A stretch of 9,052 nt of DNA from Deltaproteobacteria bacterium (GCA_024639205.1 JAHEIV010000096.1:1-9052), one strand, 5' to 3'. Counted from the first letter of the stretch, positions 1-6,857 are shown. The notes: a model not told the origin generated them from the sequence alone. Translations and numbers: made by a program.

Positions 1-860
1 AACTGCCGAAGGTTTTCCTGCGGCAATGCGGATTTAAGACGGATAACCAGGCGATCACCGACATAGCGCAGGCTGTGGTATCGGCTGTAGAATCGATTGA
101 TTCGAGCGACGGCTTCGTCTGCGGACTGAACACATTCAAATAGATTGAAATCGGCTTCGCTGATAAACCCCCCGCCCAAAAGCTCTTTTTCAAAGAAATC
201 AAGACACTGCGACCAATAGGAACCACCGGGCTGATCGATCAGAATCAGCGGCAGGGAATATCGCTTGCCCGTCTGGATCAGGGTGAGGGTCTCCAGCGCT
301 TCGTCCAGCGTACCAAAGCCGCCCGGGAAGAGCGTTACGGCCTGGGCTTCTTTCAGGAATGCGACCTTGCGGTTAAAAAAGTATTTATACAGGATGTAAC
401 GCGGATTGCCGTCAATGACCGGATTGGGTCGCTGTTCGAACGGGAGACGGATGTTGACGCCGAAAGAGTGCTCGGGTCCGGCGCCTTCGTTCACTGCCTG
501 CATAATACCCGGTCCGCCGCCGGTGATGACCATGTAGCCGGATTCGACCAGCTTGCGACCCATGTCACGGGCCATGGCGTACAGCGGTTCATCGGGTCGT
601 GTTCTTGCGGAACCGAAAACCGTAACCTTTTTTGTGTTGCGGTATGGACCAAATACCTTGGAGGTGAAGCGCATCTCTTTCAATGATGAATTCATCAGCT
701 TCAGGTCCGCCTCTCCAGCATTTTCCTGGCCGGCTTTCAGCGATGCCAGGATCATTTCGCGTACGATTTCAGGGTGTTGAATGTCTCCCACCAGCTGCAT
801 TAATTGATCGATGGCCTCATCGGCCGGCCCGTTGGTGCGGGTGAAGTGAAGTTCCAGCAT
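1..860 (-). CDS. LOG family (TIGR00730-type) Rossmann-fold nucleotide-binding protein, C-terminus cut by window edge
   Basis: I translated 286 residues from the ATG at 860-858; the frame is still open at base 3, so the C-terminus is missing. A helical N-terminal part (about residues 10-65) precedes the Rossmann core, which begins at VTVFGSAR (79-86). The two LOG signatures are clear: GGGPGIM (114-120) and PGGFGTLDE (179-187), the family's PGGxGTxxE motif. Family members cleave the N-glycosidic bond of nucleoside 5'-monophosphates (cytokinin-activating LOG, PpnN); older annotations call them 'lysine decarboxylase', which is wrong for this fold. The protein is cytosolic, with no signal peptide. 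The start is supported by AGAGGA about 9 bases upstream. It is divergent from the next gene and has its own promoter. Family assignment is firm; the substrate cannot be read from the sequence. Confidence 0.93.
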   Translation of the reverse strand, partial: MLELHFTRTNGPADEAIDQLMQLVGDIQHPEIVREMILASLKAGQENAGEADLKLMNSSLKEMRFTSKVFGPYRNTKKVTVFGSARTRPDEPLYAMARDMGRKLVESGYMVITGGGPGIMQAVNEGAGPEHSFGVNIRLPFEQRPNPVIDGNPRYILYKYFFNRKVAFLKEAQAVTLFPGGFGTLDEALETLTLIQTGKRYSLPLILIDQPGGSYWSQCLDFFEKELLGGGFISEADFNLFECVQSADEAVARINRFYSRYHSLRYVGDRLVIRLKSALPQENLRQ

Positions 861-1222
861 GAAGTTTTCCTCTGCATTTAGTAGTCGGACCGTCTTCTCC
901 GCGAAAATCGACAAATAATAATAATATCACAAAGGATCTTGTCGAACAATGTGACTTTGCGGTCTCCGATTCGGCCAGGCGGCGTGGGTTCAACCCGAAG
1001 ATATTCGGCCGAAGAACGAAATGGGAGAAACCATGTGAATGGGTTGCAAGAAACGGGTCGCGGGCAGGTGCCGCCGTCCATATTCGCTCTTGTGATTTTC
1101 TGCCGGTTTGTGTATCGTTAGCGGACCGTTTCATCCAAGATGCAAACGGCAACCCTTGATGACATACCCGAATGTCAGGCCGCGCATCCGAGCGCGCTTC
1201 CGGGCAGGGAAAGGAGCAGGCC
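861..1222. other. Divergent intergenic region
   Basis: This 362-base gap separates the minus-strand LOG gene from the plus-strand small gene. It holds the LOG promoter near 918-945 and possibly a weak plus-strand promoter (TTGTGA at 1090-1095, 17-base spacer, TATCGT at 1113-1118, four of six matches in each box). Short open frames exist on both strands, but none has a ribosome binding site or a recognisable protein. I see no RNA gene. Confidence 0.5.
918..945 (-). promoter_or_regulatory. Sigma70-type promoter for the LOG-family gene
   Basis: Read on the minus strand, TCGACA (945-940) lies 16 bases from TATTAT (923-918), each one mismatch from consensus. The TTA-rich stretch also allows TATTAT at 926-921 preceded by TGA, an extended -10. 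The predicted transcript would start about 50 bases before the ATG at 860. No experimental support. Confidence 0.5.
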
Positions 1223-1537
1223 ATGTGGGAAATCATCGCTGATCCCCGAAACTACGGAATTGAGATCCTGGAAGAAGGGATCAACAACAATCGGTTGGTA
1301 TTTCCGGATGAAGATCGAAAACGCTGGGCGGAAGAAATCGACACCTTCGCAGCAAAGTTGGGCGGACTCGCCGAACGGGCGAAAAATTTCCAAAAGGTTT
1401 TGGCCGGTCAGGAGAAAATCGTTGCCACTCCGTCGTCTCTGAAAACTTTCAAGGTGATGCTGTTTAAAATAAACGATGCGATGACCACCGCCATGGATCT
1501 GGCAGATTCGATCGAATCGCAGATTGTGAAGAAATAA
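1223..1537 (+). CDS. Small hypothetical protein, 104 residues
   Basis: I do not recognise a family. The frame stays open upstream to an ATG at 1172, but I chose the ATG at 1223 because AAGGAG (1211-1216) sits six bases before it. The added upstream residues are also low in information. The 104-residue product starts MWEIIADPRNYGIEI and looks mostly helical and charged. Residues about 27-60 could form amphipathic helices (WAEEIDTFAAKLGGLAERAK), and a second helical stretch closes the protein with DLADSIESQIVKK. There are no cysteines or histidines that would suggest a metal site, no signal peptide and no membrane segment. It stands alone: 294 bases separate it from the TIM-barrel gene. Codon choice resembles the neighbours, so I think it is real, but its function is unknown. 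Confidence 0.65.
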   Translation: MWEIIADPRNYGIEILEEGINNNRLVFPDEDRKRWAEEIDTFAAKLGGLAERAKNFQKVLAGQEKIVATPSSLKTFKVMLFKINDAMTTAMDLADSIESQIVKK

Positions 1538-1698
1538 TTCTTTCTCCGAAAAGCACGGTTTCCCCCCCACAATTCGCTCCAATTCCAGGGCGGCTGCACG
1601 ACCCAACGGTGAGTGGACACTGATCCTGCAGCACTTCCATCCGTGGTATTCCTGCACCTATTCAGACGGACCCATTCTTTTGTCCACAGGCCGCTATC

Positions 1699-1749
1699 TG
1701 TCGGTTCGGAGCCGTTTGTGTTGACAGAACCACCGACAATATCGGAATA
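1699..1749 (+). promoter_or_regulatory. Weak candidate promoter with overlapping inverted repeat upstream of the TIM-barrel gene
   Basis: A perfect -35 hexamer TTGACA is at 1721-1726, but the sequence 17 bases on (GGAATA, 1744-1749) is a poor -10. An imperfect inverted repeat, TGTCGGTTC (1699-1707) and GAACCACCGACA (1727-1738, with three extra bases), brackets the -35. A smaller one, CCGA-N5-TCGG, follows. These could be an operator. The rest of the 294-base gap (1538-1831) shows nothing else I can name. Confidence 0.25.
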
Positions 1750-1831
1750 AGAAAACAACGCGCCCGTGCCGTCGATACCGGTGCGGTGGACACCCTTTGA
1801 TCGGAATCTGACCCAAACCCGGAGAGACGAT

Positions 1832-2689
1832 ATGGACAATGGCAGTCGCTGGAAGGGATTCAAATATGCCATGTGCAACGAAAGCATGCAGGCAGCGCCG
1901 TTTGAGCAGCAGTGCCGGACCATCGCAGAGGCCGGCTATCAAGGCATCGAGATCGCGCCTTTTACCCTTGTGCAATCCGGGGTCGGAGAGGTGGATGCGA
2001 CCGGCCGTCGAAAACTTCTCTCCACTATCCATGACAACGGCCTGGTCTGCTGTGGTTTGCACTGGCTGTTCGCACCGCCGCCCGCAGGGCTGCACTTTAC
2101 CACACCGGATGCAGCCGTGCGGCGAAAGTCGATCGACTATCTGCTTCAACTGATCGATTTTTGTGCAGACCTGGAAGGTAATGTGCTTGTATTCGGGTCT
2201 CCTCAACAACGCAGCACTGACGGGATTTCTACAGGGGAGGCCAGGAAGTATTTTGCCGACGGTTTGGCCAAAGTTGCCGATCACGCAGGCCGCCGGGAAG
2301 TCCGGGTCCTGGTGGAGCACCTGGACCACACCCAGTCGGACGTGGTTAACACGCTGGCCGAAGCCAGGCAATTGGTCGATGCGGTGGGGCATCCGGCAAT
2401 TCAAATGATGTTCGACTTTCACAACACGGCCGACGAGTCGCGCCCGCTGGATGAGTTGATTCGGCAATATGTCGATGTTATTTACCACGTCCACGTGCAG
2501 GAGATGGACGGCCGCCATCTGGGCAGGGGGAATTCAGGCCATGACTTTGTCGACGCCTTTCAGGCGATGAAAGATCTCGGTTATAGAGACTGGGTTTCAC
2601 TGGAAGTGTTCGATTTTACCCCGGACGGCCGTGCGATAGCCGAAGAATCGATGCAGGTGTTGCAAAAAATCGAATTGCAGCTGAACTAA
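1832..2689 (+). CDS. Sugar isomerase/epimerase-type TIM-barrel protein (hydroxypyruvate isomerase-like, AP-endonuclease-2 fold)
   Basis: The product is 285 residues from the ATG at 1832, chosen because GGAGAG (1821-1826) precedes it by five bases; the frame is open further upstream to 1766. The pattern is that of the xylose-isomerase-like TIM barrel. The N-terminal strand and helix end in AGYQGIEIAPF (34-44). Likely divalent-metal and catalytic residues lie at the strand ends: E162 in LVEHLDH, D195 and H197 in MMFDFHN, H221 in YHVHVQEMDGRHLG, and E258 in SLEVFD. Relatives include hydroxypyruvate isomerase (Hyi), D-tagatose/psicose 3-epimerases and inosose isomerases; the length fits all of them. 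The protein is cytosolic. It is followed after 31 bases by the KaiC-HTH-cupin regulator and probably shares its transcript. The family is secure, but the exact substrate is not determined. Confidence 0.85.
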   Translation: MDNGSRWKGFKYAMCNESMQAAPFEQQCRTIAEAGYQGIEIAPFTLVQSGVGEVDATGRRKLLSTIHDNGLVCCGLHWLFAPPPAGLHFTTPDAAVRRKSIDYLLQLIDFCADLEGNVLVFGSPQQRSTDGISTGEARKYFADGLAKVADHAGRREVRVLVEHLDHTQSDVVNTLAEARQLVDAVGHPAIQMMFDFHNTADESRPLDELIRQYVDVIYHVHVQEMDGRHLGRGNSGHDFVDAFQAMKDLGYRDWVSLEVFDFTPDGRAIAEESMQVLQKIELQLN

Positions 2690-2720
2690 TACTTTGGAAA
2701 TTGGAAGACGCAGGGGCATC

Positions 2721-4019
2721 ATGTTTTCACGCAAGATTCGGGTTTCGTCAGGGGTGAGTCAACTCGACCGGTTGCTGGGTGGGCTGTTCATCGGTGACAA
2801 TGTCATCTGGTATGACGACGCCGGCAGTCTTGCCCCGGTGTTCAGTTTCAATTTTATCCAGGAATCCCAGGCCCACGGAAAACCGCTGATCTACATCACC
2901 TTCGATCGATCCCCCAGAGCGCTTATCCAGGATTTGGGCCCGCTGTCGGAAAGCCGACACCTTACCATCCTGGACTGTTTTACCCACGGCAGGGGTGACA
3001 GCTCGGAGGTTTTCAGCAAATTCTACGAGAAAGACGGCGCCCAGTGGCCCTACCAGATCGTACAAGTCAAAGAGCCGTGGAAACCGCAGCAGGTGACCGA
3101 TTCGATCAATCAACTGCACAAAGTAATGAAGGGTGACGTGCGTTTTGTTTTCGACAGCCTCACCGGAATGCAGGATCTCTGGGAAGGAGAGGAACAGATC
3201 CTCCGTTTTTACTCCCGCTCCTGTCCCCGGCTCTATGAACTGGGAACCGTTGCGTACTGGATTGTCGAAGAAAAAGCCCATTCCGGACAGCTCAAAGCGC
3301 GGATCAATCAAATTGCCCAGGTGGCCGTTGAGCTGTCACTGAAAAGGGGAAGATCGACACTGACCGTTTTGAAGGCCGGCAATCGTCGACCGGAATTGAT
3401 CAACCGACCCAGCCGCTTCTGGTGCGATGGGATGACCGTCACCTTCGATACGGAGGAAAGTCCGGCCGGGCCGGCAGATATCGGACTGCGGCTGAAGGAA
3501 CTTCGGCAGAAACAGGGGCTGTCCCAGAAAGATCTCGCCCGTCTTGTCGGCGTTACACCCAGCACGATATCTCAGGTCGAGAGCAACAGCATTTATCCGT
3601 CTTTGCCGGCACTATATAGAATGGCGGAGGTGCTGGGTGTTCAGATCGGGTCCATTTTTCAAAGCGGCTCAGGGGCAACGCGGCGAACCGTCTTCGGGGG
3701 AAACGGGCGAGATGTGCGTTTTTCCGACCTGCCCAGGGGAAGCATTAAGGGCAAATCGTTGCTGCCGGCGGATATTGAAGGTCGAGCCGAGCCCTATCTG
3801 GTAGAAATACCGCCACAGAAAAAGCTTGGCGCCCATTTTTTCGTGCACAAGGGTGAGGAATTCGGTTACGTGCTTTCCGGCAAGCTGCAGGTCGTGATTA
3901 ACAACATCACCCATCGGGTCCGGGCCGGTGACGTCATTTATCTGACCGACGACACACCGGGTCAGTGGAGCAATCCGGGCCCCAGAGCGGCGAAGCTGCT
4001 GTGGATCAAGTTAAAGTGA
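2721..4019 (+). CDS. KaiC/RecA-like domain (degenerate Walker A) fused to XRE helix-turn-helix and cupin
   Basis: 432 residues from the ATG at 2721 (AGGGG four bases upstream); a TTG at 2694 in the same frame has no good ribosome site. Domains in order: a KaiC/RAD55-like part (about 8-243) opening with GVSQLDRLLGGLFIGD (11-26), where the P-loop position reads YDDAGSLAP (31-39) instead of the GKT/S form; a Walker-B-like strand VRFVFDSLTG (140-149); an XRE HTH (about 254-313) with GLSQKDLARLVGVTPSTISQ (266-285); and a C-terminal cupin (about 357-430). The cupin keeps H376, E380 and G387 but has F374 for the first His and Q/W near 415 in motif 2. HTH-cupin proteins are usually transcription regulators sensing small ligands. 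ATP hydrolysis by the first domain looks unlikely; it may bind a ligand, RNA or partner. Regulatory targets are unknown. Candidates are its own transcript and the convergent glutamate-synthase-like gene. Confidence 0.85.
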   Translation: MFSRKIRVSSGVSQLDRLLGGLFIGDNVIWYDDAGSLAPVFSFNFIQESQAHGKPLIYITFDRSPRALIQDLGPLSESRHLTILDCFTHGRGDSSEVFSKFYEKDGAQWPYQIVQVKEPWKPQQVTDSINQLHKVMKGDVRFVFDSLTGMQDLWEGEEQILRFYSRSCPRLYELGTVAYWIVEEKAHSGQLKARINQIAQVAVELSLKRGRSTLTVLKAGNRRPELINRPSRFWCDGMTVTFDTEESPAGPADIGLRLKELRQKQGLSQKDLARLVGVTPSTISQVESNSIYPSLPALYRMAEVLGVQIGSIFQSGSGATRRTVFGGNGRDVRFSDLPRGSIKGKSLLPADIEGRAEPYLVEIPPQKKLGAHFFVHKGEEFGYVLSGKLQVVINNITHRVRAGDVIYLTDDTPGQWSNPGPRAAKLLWIKLK

Positions 4020-4059
4020 AACTGCACCGGCCCCTTCACGTTGCCAAGCAAACCGTTGC

Positions 4060-4092
4060 AAGGAGCCCCGGTCGGCCGCTGCCGTCCTTTTC
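4060..4092 (+). terminator. Possible terminator of the plus-strand pair
   Basis: AAGGA (4060-4064) can pair with TCCTT (4085-4089), with an inner CGG/CCG pairing and a bulge, followed by a short T run. The stem is interrupted and the T tract is only four long, so this is a weak candidate placed where the convergent arrangement would need one. Confidence 0.3.
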
Positions 4093-4101
4093 AATCCTAT
4101 T

Positions 4102-4137
4102 CGAAAAAATAAGAAAAGATAGCGGCTTCGCACTATC
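4102..4137 (-). terminator. Intrinsic terminator of the glutamate-synthase-like gene
   Basis: On the minus strand GATAGTG pairs with CGCTATC around a six-base loop (seven pairs including one G-U; 4137-4118). It is followed at once by TTTTCTTATTTTTT. It lies 34 bases past the stop codon at 4171, as expected for a rho-independent terminator. Confidence 0.7.
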
Positions 4138-4170
4138 GCGCCGTTGCCTTGAATCAGGCAATCCTCCCGA

Positions 4171-5808
4171 CTACCCGTAGAGGATTTTCAACGCCGCCTC
4201 GTTATTGATATCGGTGACGTGCCGGATGCCGGTTTCCTGGGCGGTTTCCCGGTTGGCGGCAAACAGGTCGTTGCGATTTACCTGTGAAAGCGAGAACTTG
4301 CGAGCTCCGGCCATCAATTGCTGCAGCCCGCAGGAGAGCTTGTCGGCCAGCGACCACATCGCAATGGCTCCGTAGGGGATGTTTTTCATTTCGTCTTTGC
4401 CGATTTTTTTCTCCACATCAAAGTAGGAGGAAAAAATTTGCTCTGCCGAGTTTCCGAGTCGGCTGATTCCTTTCGGCAGGCCTTCCCAGTTGCCGTGGAC
4501 CGCCTCTTTTCTGTCCGGATGCAGCGCTCCCTCGATGTTGCTGCCCACAAATCCGGGGATCATAATGGCGCGGCCCATGCAGATCAGTTTGGCGTAGGGC
4601 GCACCCAGCGCCAGGCCTTTGAAGATACTGTCCTCTAAAGCGAATCCGCCGGCAAAGGACAGATCCACGACTTGTTCCCCCCTTGCGGCCAGCAGGCTGG
4701 CGTACTCGTGTGCCTTGGCATGCAAATGGATGGAAGGAACGCCCCAGCTTTGCATCATGTTCCAGGGGCTCATGCCGGTGCCGCCGCCCGAACCATCGAT
4801 GGTCAGCAGGTCGAGCTTGGTCTCGGTTGCGAATTTGATCGCCATGGCAAGCTCTTCCATTCCATAGGAGCCGGTCTTAAGGGATATGCGGCTGAAGCCG
4901 AGGCTCCGCAGATACTCCACGGTTTTCATGAAATCCTCGCGGACCATATCGACCGAGCTGAGGTCCGTCGCTCCCAATCGGCTGTGGCGGGCAAAGGATG
5001 TGATCGCCCCCTTTTCGAACGCTTCCTGCACTTCCGGCAGCTCGGGGTCCGGGTCGACGATGTAGCCGCGTTTTCTGAGAAACAGGGCGTAGTCGATATT
5101 GCTGACCTGGATCTCTCCCCCGATGTCTTTGGCCCCCTGGCCCCACTTCAACTCGATGATGCACTTGTCGCCGTATTTGTCGGCCACGTATTCCGCCACA
5201 CCGTTGCGGGTATCCTCGACATTGAGCTGAACAAAAATGCCGCCGAGGCCGTCGAAATAACGCATGTAGGTATCGATGCGCCGCTCCAGTTCCGGCGCTT
5301 TCGAGATTCGGCCGTTGTCGATAATCGATTCGCGGTCCACCCCCACCACGTTTTCTCCGATGACCACCGGGATACCGGCCAGCGCGCCTCCGATGGCAAA
5401 CGAATCCCAGTATTTTTCGGCGACAAATGTCGAACCCAGCGCGCCGGTCATCAAGGGAATACGGGCCTTTGTTTTCACCTCCCGGCCGAATTCGGTGGTC
5501 AGGTCGACGTTCGGAAATATGCAGTCATCCGGATTGTTGGTCAGGTTGCCGTTCAGACCACAGGCTCCGTATGCATATCCCTGGATCCGCAGCGAATTGT
5601 ATGAGACGCCCACATGGGTGGTGTTGTTGGCTCCGGCGGTGACGATGCCGTAATCACGCGGGTAGAGCAGCTTGCGTCCCACGAGGCTGGAGAGCCAGGT
5701 CTCGCATTTTCCCCGGCAATCGGCCCGGCAGAGGGTGCACAGACTCGATTCGGCCGGGTTGCCGCGATTGGTGGTTCCCAGAACATCATTGGATTTAGAA
5801 AACCTCAT
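4171..5808 (-). CDS. FMN-binding glutamate-synthase-like protein with N-terminal four-cysteine cluster
   Basis: 545 residues; the ATG at 5808 follows AAGGAGG with six-base spacing. The body is the FMN-binding (alpha/beta barrel) domain of glutamate synthase large subunit (GltB central domain). Signs are ELKWGQGAKDIGGEI (219-233), equivalent to the QGAKPGEGG segment; the strand-loop LLTIDGSGGGTGMSPW (334-349); and DLSFAGGFALEDSIFKGLAL (382-401), the phosphate-binding part. The N-terminus carries CTLCRADCRGKC (24-35), spacing C-x2-C-x3-C-x3-C, likely an Fe-S site. The canonical 3Fe-4S motif of GltB (C-x5-CHLNTCP type) is absent near C410, and there is no glutamine amidotransferase domain. Known relatives act in glutamate synthesis with separately encoded partners, or in related reactions; none of those partners is in this window. 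The N-terminal cysteines suggest electron entry from a ferredoxin or partner protein. The precise reaction is uncertain. Confidence 0.85.
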   Translation of the reverse strand: MRFSKSNDVLGTTNRGNPAESSLCTLCRADCRGKCETWLSSLVGRKLLYPRDYGIVTAGANNTTHVGVSYNSLRIQGYAYGACGLNGNLTNNPDDCIFPNVDLTTEFGREVKTKARIPLMTGALGSTFVAEKYWDSFAIGGALAGIPVVIGENVVGVDRESIIDNGRISKAPELERRIDTYMRYFDGLGGIFVQLNVEDTRNGVAEYVADKYGDKCIIELKWGQGAKDIGGEIQVSNIDYALFLRKRGYIVDPDPELPEVQEAFEKGAITSFARHSRLGATDLSSVDMVREDFMKTVEYLRSLGFSRISLKTGSYGMEELAMAIKFATETKLDLLTIDGSGGGTGMSPWNMMQSWGVPSIHLHAKAHEYASLLAARGEQVVDLSFAGGFALEDSIFKGLALGAPYAKLICMGRAIMIPGFVGSNIEGALHPDRKEAVHGNWEGLPKGISRLGNSAEQIFSSYFDVEKKIGKDEMKNIPYGAIAMWSLADKLSCGLQQLMAGARKFSLSQVNRNDLFAANRETAQETGIRHVTDINNEAALKILYG

Positions 5809-5977
5809 CGTTATCCTCCTTGTTGCTTACTCCTCCCTGTAGCTTTCTATTGATCGGAAATACCGGTAGTGGCGATGCCATCAACAGTCTCCGGGCACCC
5901 AAACACAAAAAGCGCCTGTTTCGTTCGAAACAGACGCCATTGTCGGTTTGAATCTGACCCCACGCCATTGTAGAGAG
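5809..5977 (-). promoter_or_regulatory. Untranslated leader of the glutamate-synthase-like gene, candidate attenuator
   Basis: If transcription starts near 5977, as predicted from TATAAT at 5989-5984, the mRNA has a leader of about 169 bases. It contains a complete intrinsic terminator (5940-5901) well before the ribosome site. It also carries two copies of ACAATGGCGT on the minus strand (5971-5962 and 5943-5934), the second forming the 5' arm of that terminator. Such a layout suits control by antitermination. The upstream neighbour encodes an ANTAR protein, a class that works this way. The canonical ANTAR-binding pair of hexaloop hairpins (A at loop position 1, G at 4) was not found by eye. 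Confidence 0.4.
5901..5940 (-). terminator. Strong intrinsic terminator between the ANTAR gene and the glutamate-synthase-like gene
   Basis: On the minus strand GCGTCTGTTTC (5937-5927) pairs with GAAACAGGCGC (5922-5912) over 11 continuous pairs (one G-U wobble) around the loop GAAC. It is followed by TTTTTGTGTTT (5911-5901). In the plus direction the T/G pair becomes a C-A mismatch and no T tract follows, so the signal points to minus-strand transcription. It can end transcripts from the upstream GAF-ANTAR gene and also any transcript begun at the promoter near 5984-6025. Confidence 0.8.
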
Positions 5978-6075
5978 ACTTACATTATAGACAATTCAAT
6001 TAGTGAATATGAATTATTATGTCAAGTAATATTATTAAAATTAATTAATATATACTGAATTTTGGATGGGGTCGG
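5954..6075. repeat. AT-rich island bounded by short inverted repeats (possible MITE or REP-like remnant)
   Basis: CTGACCCCA (5954-5962) and TGGGGTCGG (6067-6075) are inverted copies with eight of nine matches. They enclose about 100 bases that are markedly AT-rich: by hand count 5972-6060 is roughly 18% G+C, against much higher values on both sides. No open frame or transposase is inside. The shape suggests a small non-autonomous element or its scar, but target duplications could not be established. Confidence 0.35.
5984..6025 (-). promoter_or_regulatory. Promoter for the glutamate-synthase-like gene
   Basis: On the minus strand a perfect TATAAT (5989-5984) is preceded at 18 bases by TTCATA (6013-6008, four of six). 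A perfect TTGACA sits slightly further upstream (6025-6020), but its matching -10 (TAATTG, 6002-5997) is poor. Both lie inside a very AT-rich stretch. No comparable promoter is visible between the terminator at 5901 and the start codon at 5808. Confidence 0.5.
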
Positions 6076-6137
6076 GTTATGCGAACGAGCGGGATCCGGA
6101 TGGCCGCCAACCGGGGGGACGGCAAGGATGGGGATTT

Positions 6138-6857
6138 TCAGGAGCGGAAGGATTCGTCCGCCAGAATAATGGCCTCGGCTACCTGCCGCATGCTCTTGCG
6201 GGAATCCATGCTGCGCTTCTGAAGCCAGCGGTAGGCGTGCTGACCGGTCATCTCCCGACGCTGCATCAGCAGTTCTTTGGCTTTTTCAACCGTTTTGCGA
6301 CTTTCCAATTCTTCCTGAATTACCTGGGTTTTTACCATCAATTCGGTGTTGAGAATCGCGACAGCGGCCTGATTGGCCACCGCCGTCAGCAGGTTTACCT
6401 CGGTCGCGGTGAAATCGTAGGGCTCGCAGGTGAAGCAATTGAGTACGCCGATCACCTTTTCGTTTTTTAATTGCAGCGGAACGCCCACCATCGAAACCAG
6501 GCCCAGTCGACGGGCCATCTCTTTTTCCTTGAATCGTTGATTGCGCAGCACGTTTTTGATGGTCAGGGGTTTTTTGCGGGTTACCACCGTTCCGACGACC
6601 CCTTCGTTTAAACTCAATGAGCGGTCCTTGACATACTCCGGGGCGATGGCCTGGGTGGCCTTCAAGCGGATCACGGGAGGCTGTTCACTCTCATCGACAA
6701 TCCAAAGCGAACAGATATCCACACCGGTCACCTTGGCAGTCACCATAACGATGAGTTTCAGCAGTTCTTCCAGGTAGAGTTCGGATGTAATCGCACGACT
6801 GATGTCGGTGAGCGCTTTAATGTACTGGTCGTAAGTCCTGGCATCGGCTCGTTCCAT
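6138..6857 (-). CDS. GAF-ANTAR RNA-binding antitermination regulator
   Basis: 239 residues from the ATG at 6857; a TTG at 6887 in frame would add ten residues and has a weak GGAAG four bases ahead, so the start is uncertain. A GAF sensor domain spans about 28-170, ending in the typical LLTAVANQAAVAILN (156-170). After a short helix comes the ANTAR domain (about 178-233): ESRKTVEKAKELLMQRREMT (185-204), then SMDSRKSMRQVAEAII (216-231), close to the family pattern AkxxLMxrxxxxxxxAxxxLxxxSmdxxxxlxxvAexI. ANTAR domains bind paired RNA hairpins and prevent termination, often for nitrogen genes; with a GAF rather than a receiver domain, the input is probably a small ligand or redox signal. It lies 329 bases upstream of the glutamate-synthase-like gene on the same strand, with a terminator between them, so that gene is the obvious candidate target. 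The domain call is secure; the target is inference. Confidence 0.9.
   Translation of the reverse strand: MERADARTYDQYIKALTDISRAITSELYLEELLKLIVMVTAKVTGVDICSLWIVDESEQPPVIRLKATQAIAPEYVKDRSLSLNEGVVGTVVTRKKPLTIKNVLRNQRFKEKEMARRLGLVSMVGVPLQLKNEKVIGVLNCFTCEPYDFTATEVNLLTAVANQAAVAILNTELMVKTQVIQEELESRKTVEKAKELLMQRREMTGQHAYRWLQKRSMDSRKSMRQVAEAIILADESFRS

Noticed and set aside
986..996. GGGTTCAACCC, resembling the T-arm of a tRNA
   Set aside because: The five-base T stem cannot form around a seven-base loop here, and no acceptor, D or anticodon arms fit nearby.
1655..1667. Sigma54-like GG/GC pair near GTGGTATTCCTGCAC
   Set aside because: The spacing between GG and GC is seven bases where ten are needed.
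1694..2518. 274-residue minus-strand open frame
   Set aside because: It is antisense to the TIM-barrel gene, whose catalytic residues and ribosome site make it the real one.
4672..5604. 310-residue plus-strand open frame
   Set aside because: It lies wholly inside the well-supported glutamate-synthase-like gene on the other strand, has no ribosome site, and its protein has no recognisable motifs.
5901..5940. ANTAR-type hexaloop hairpin in the leader
   Set aside because: The loop can be read as six bases (CGAACG), but it lacks A at position 1 and G at position 4. No partner hairpin with the right loop lies just upstream.
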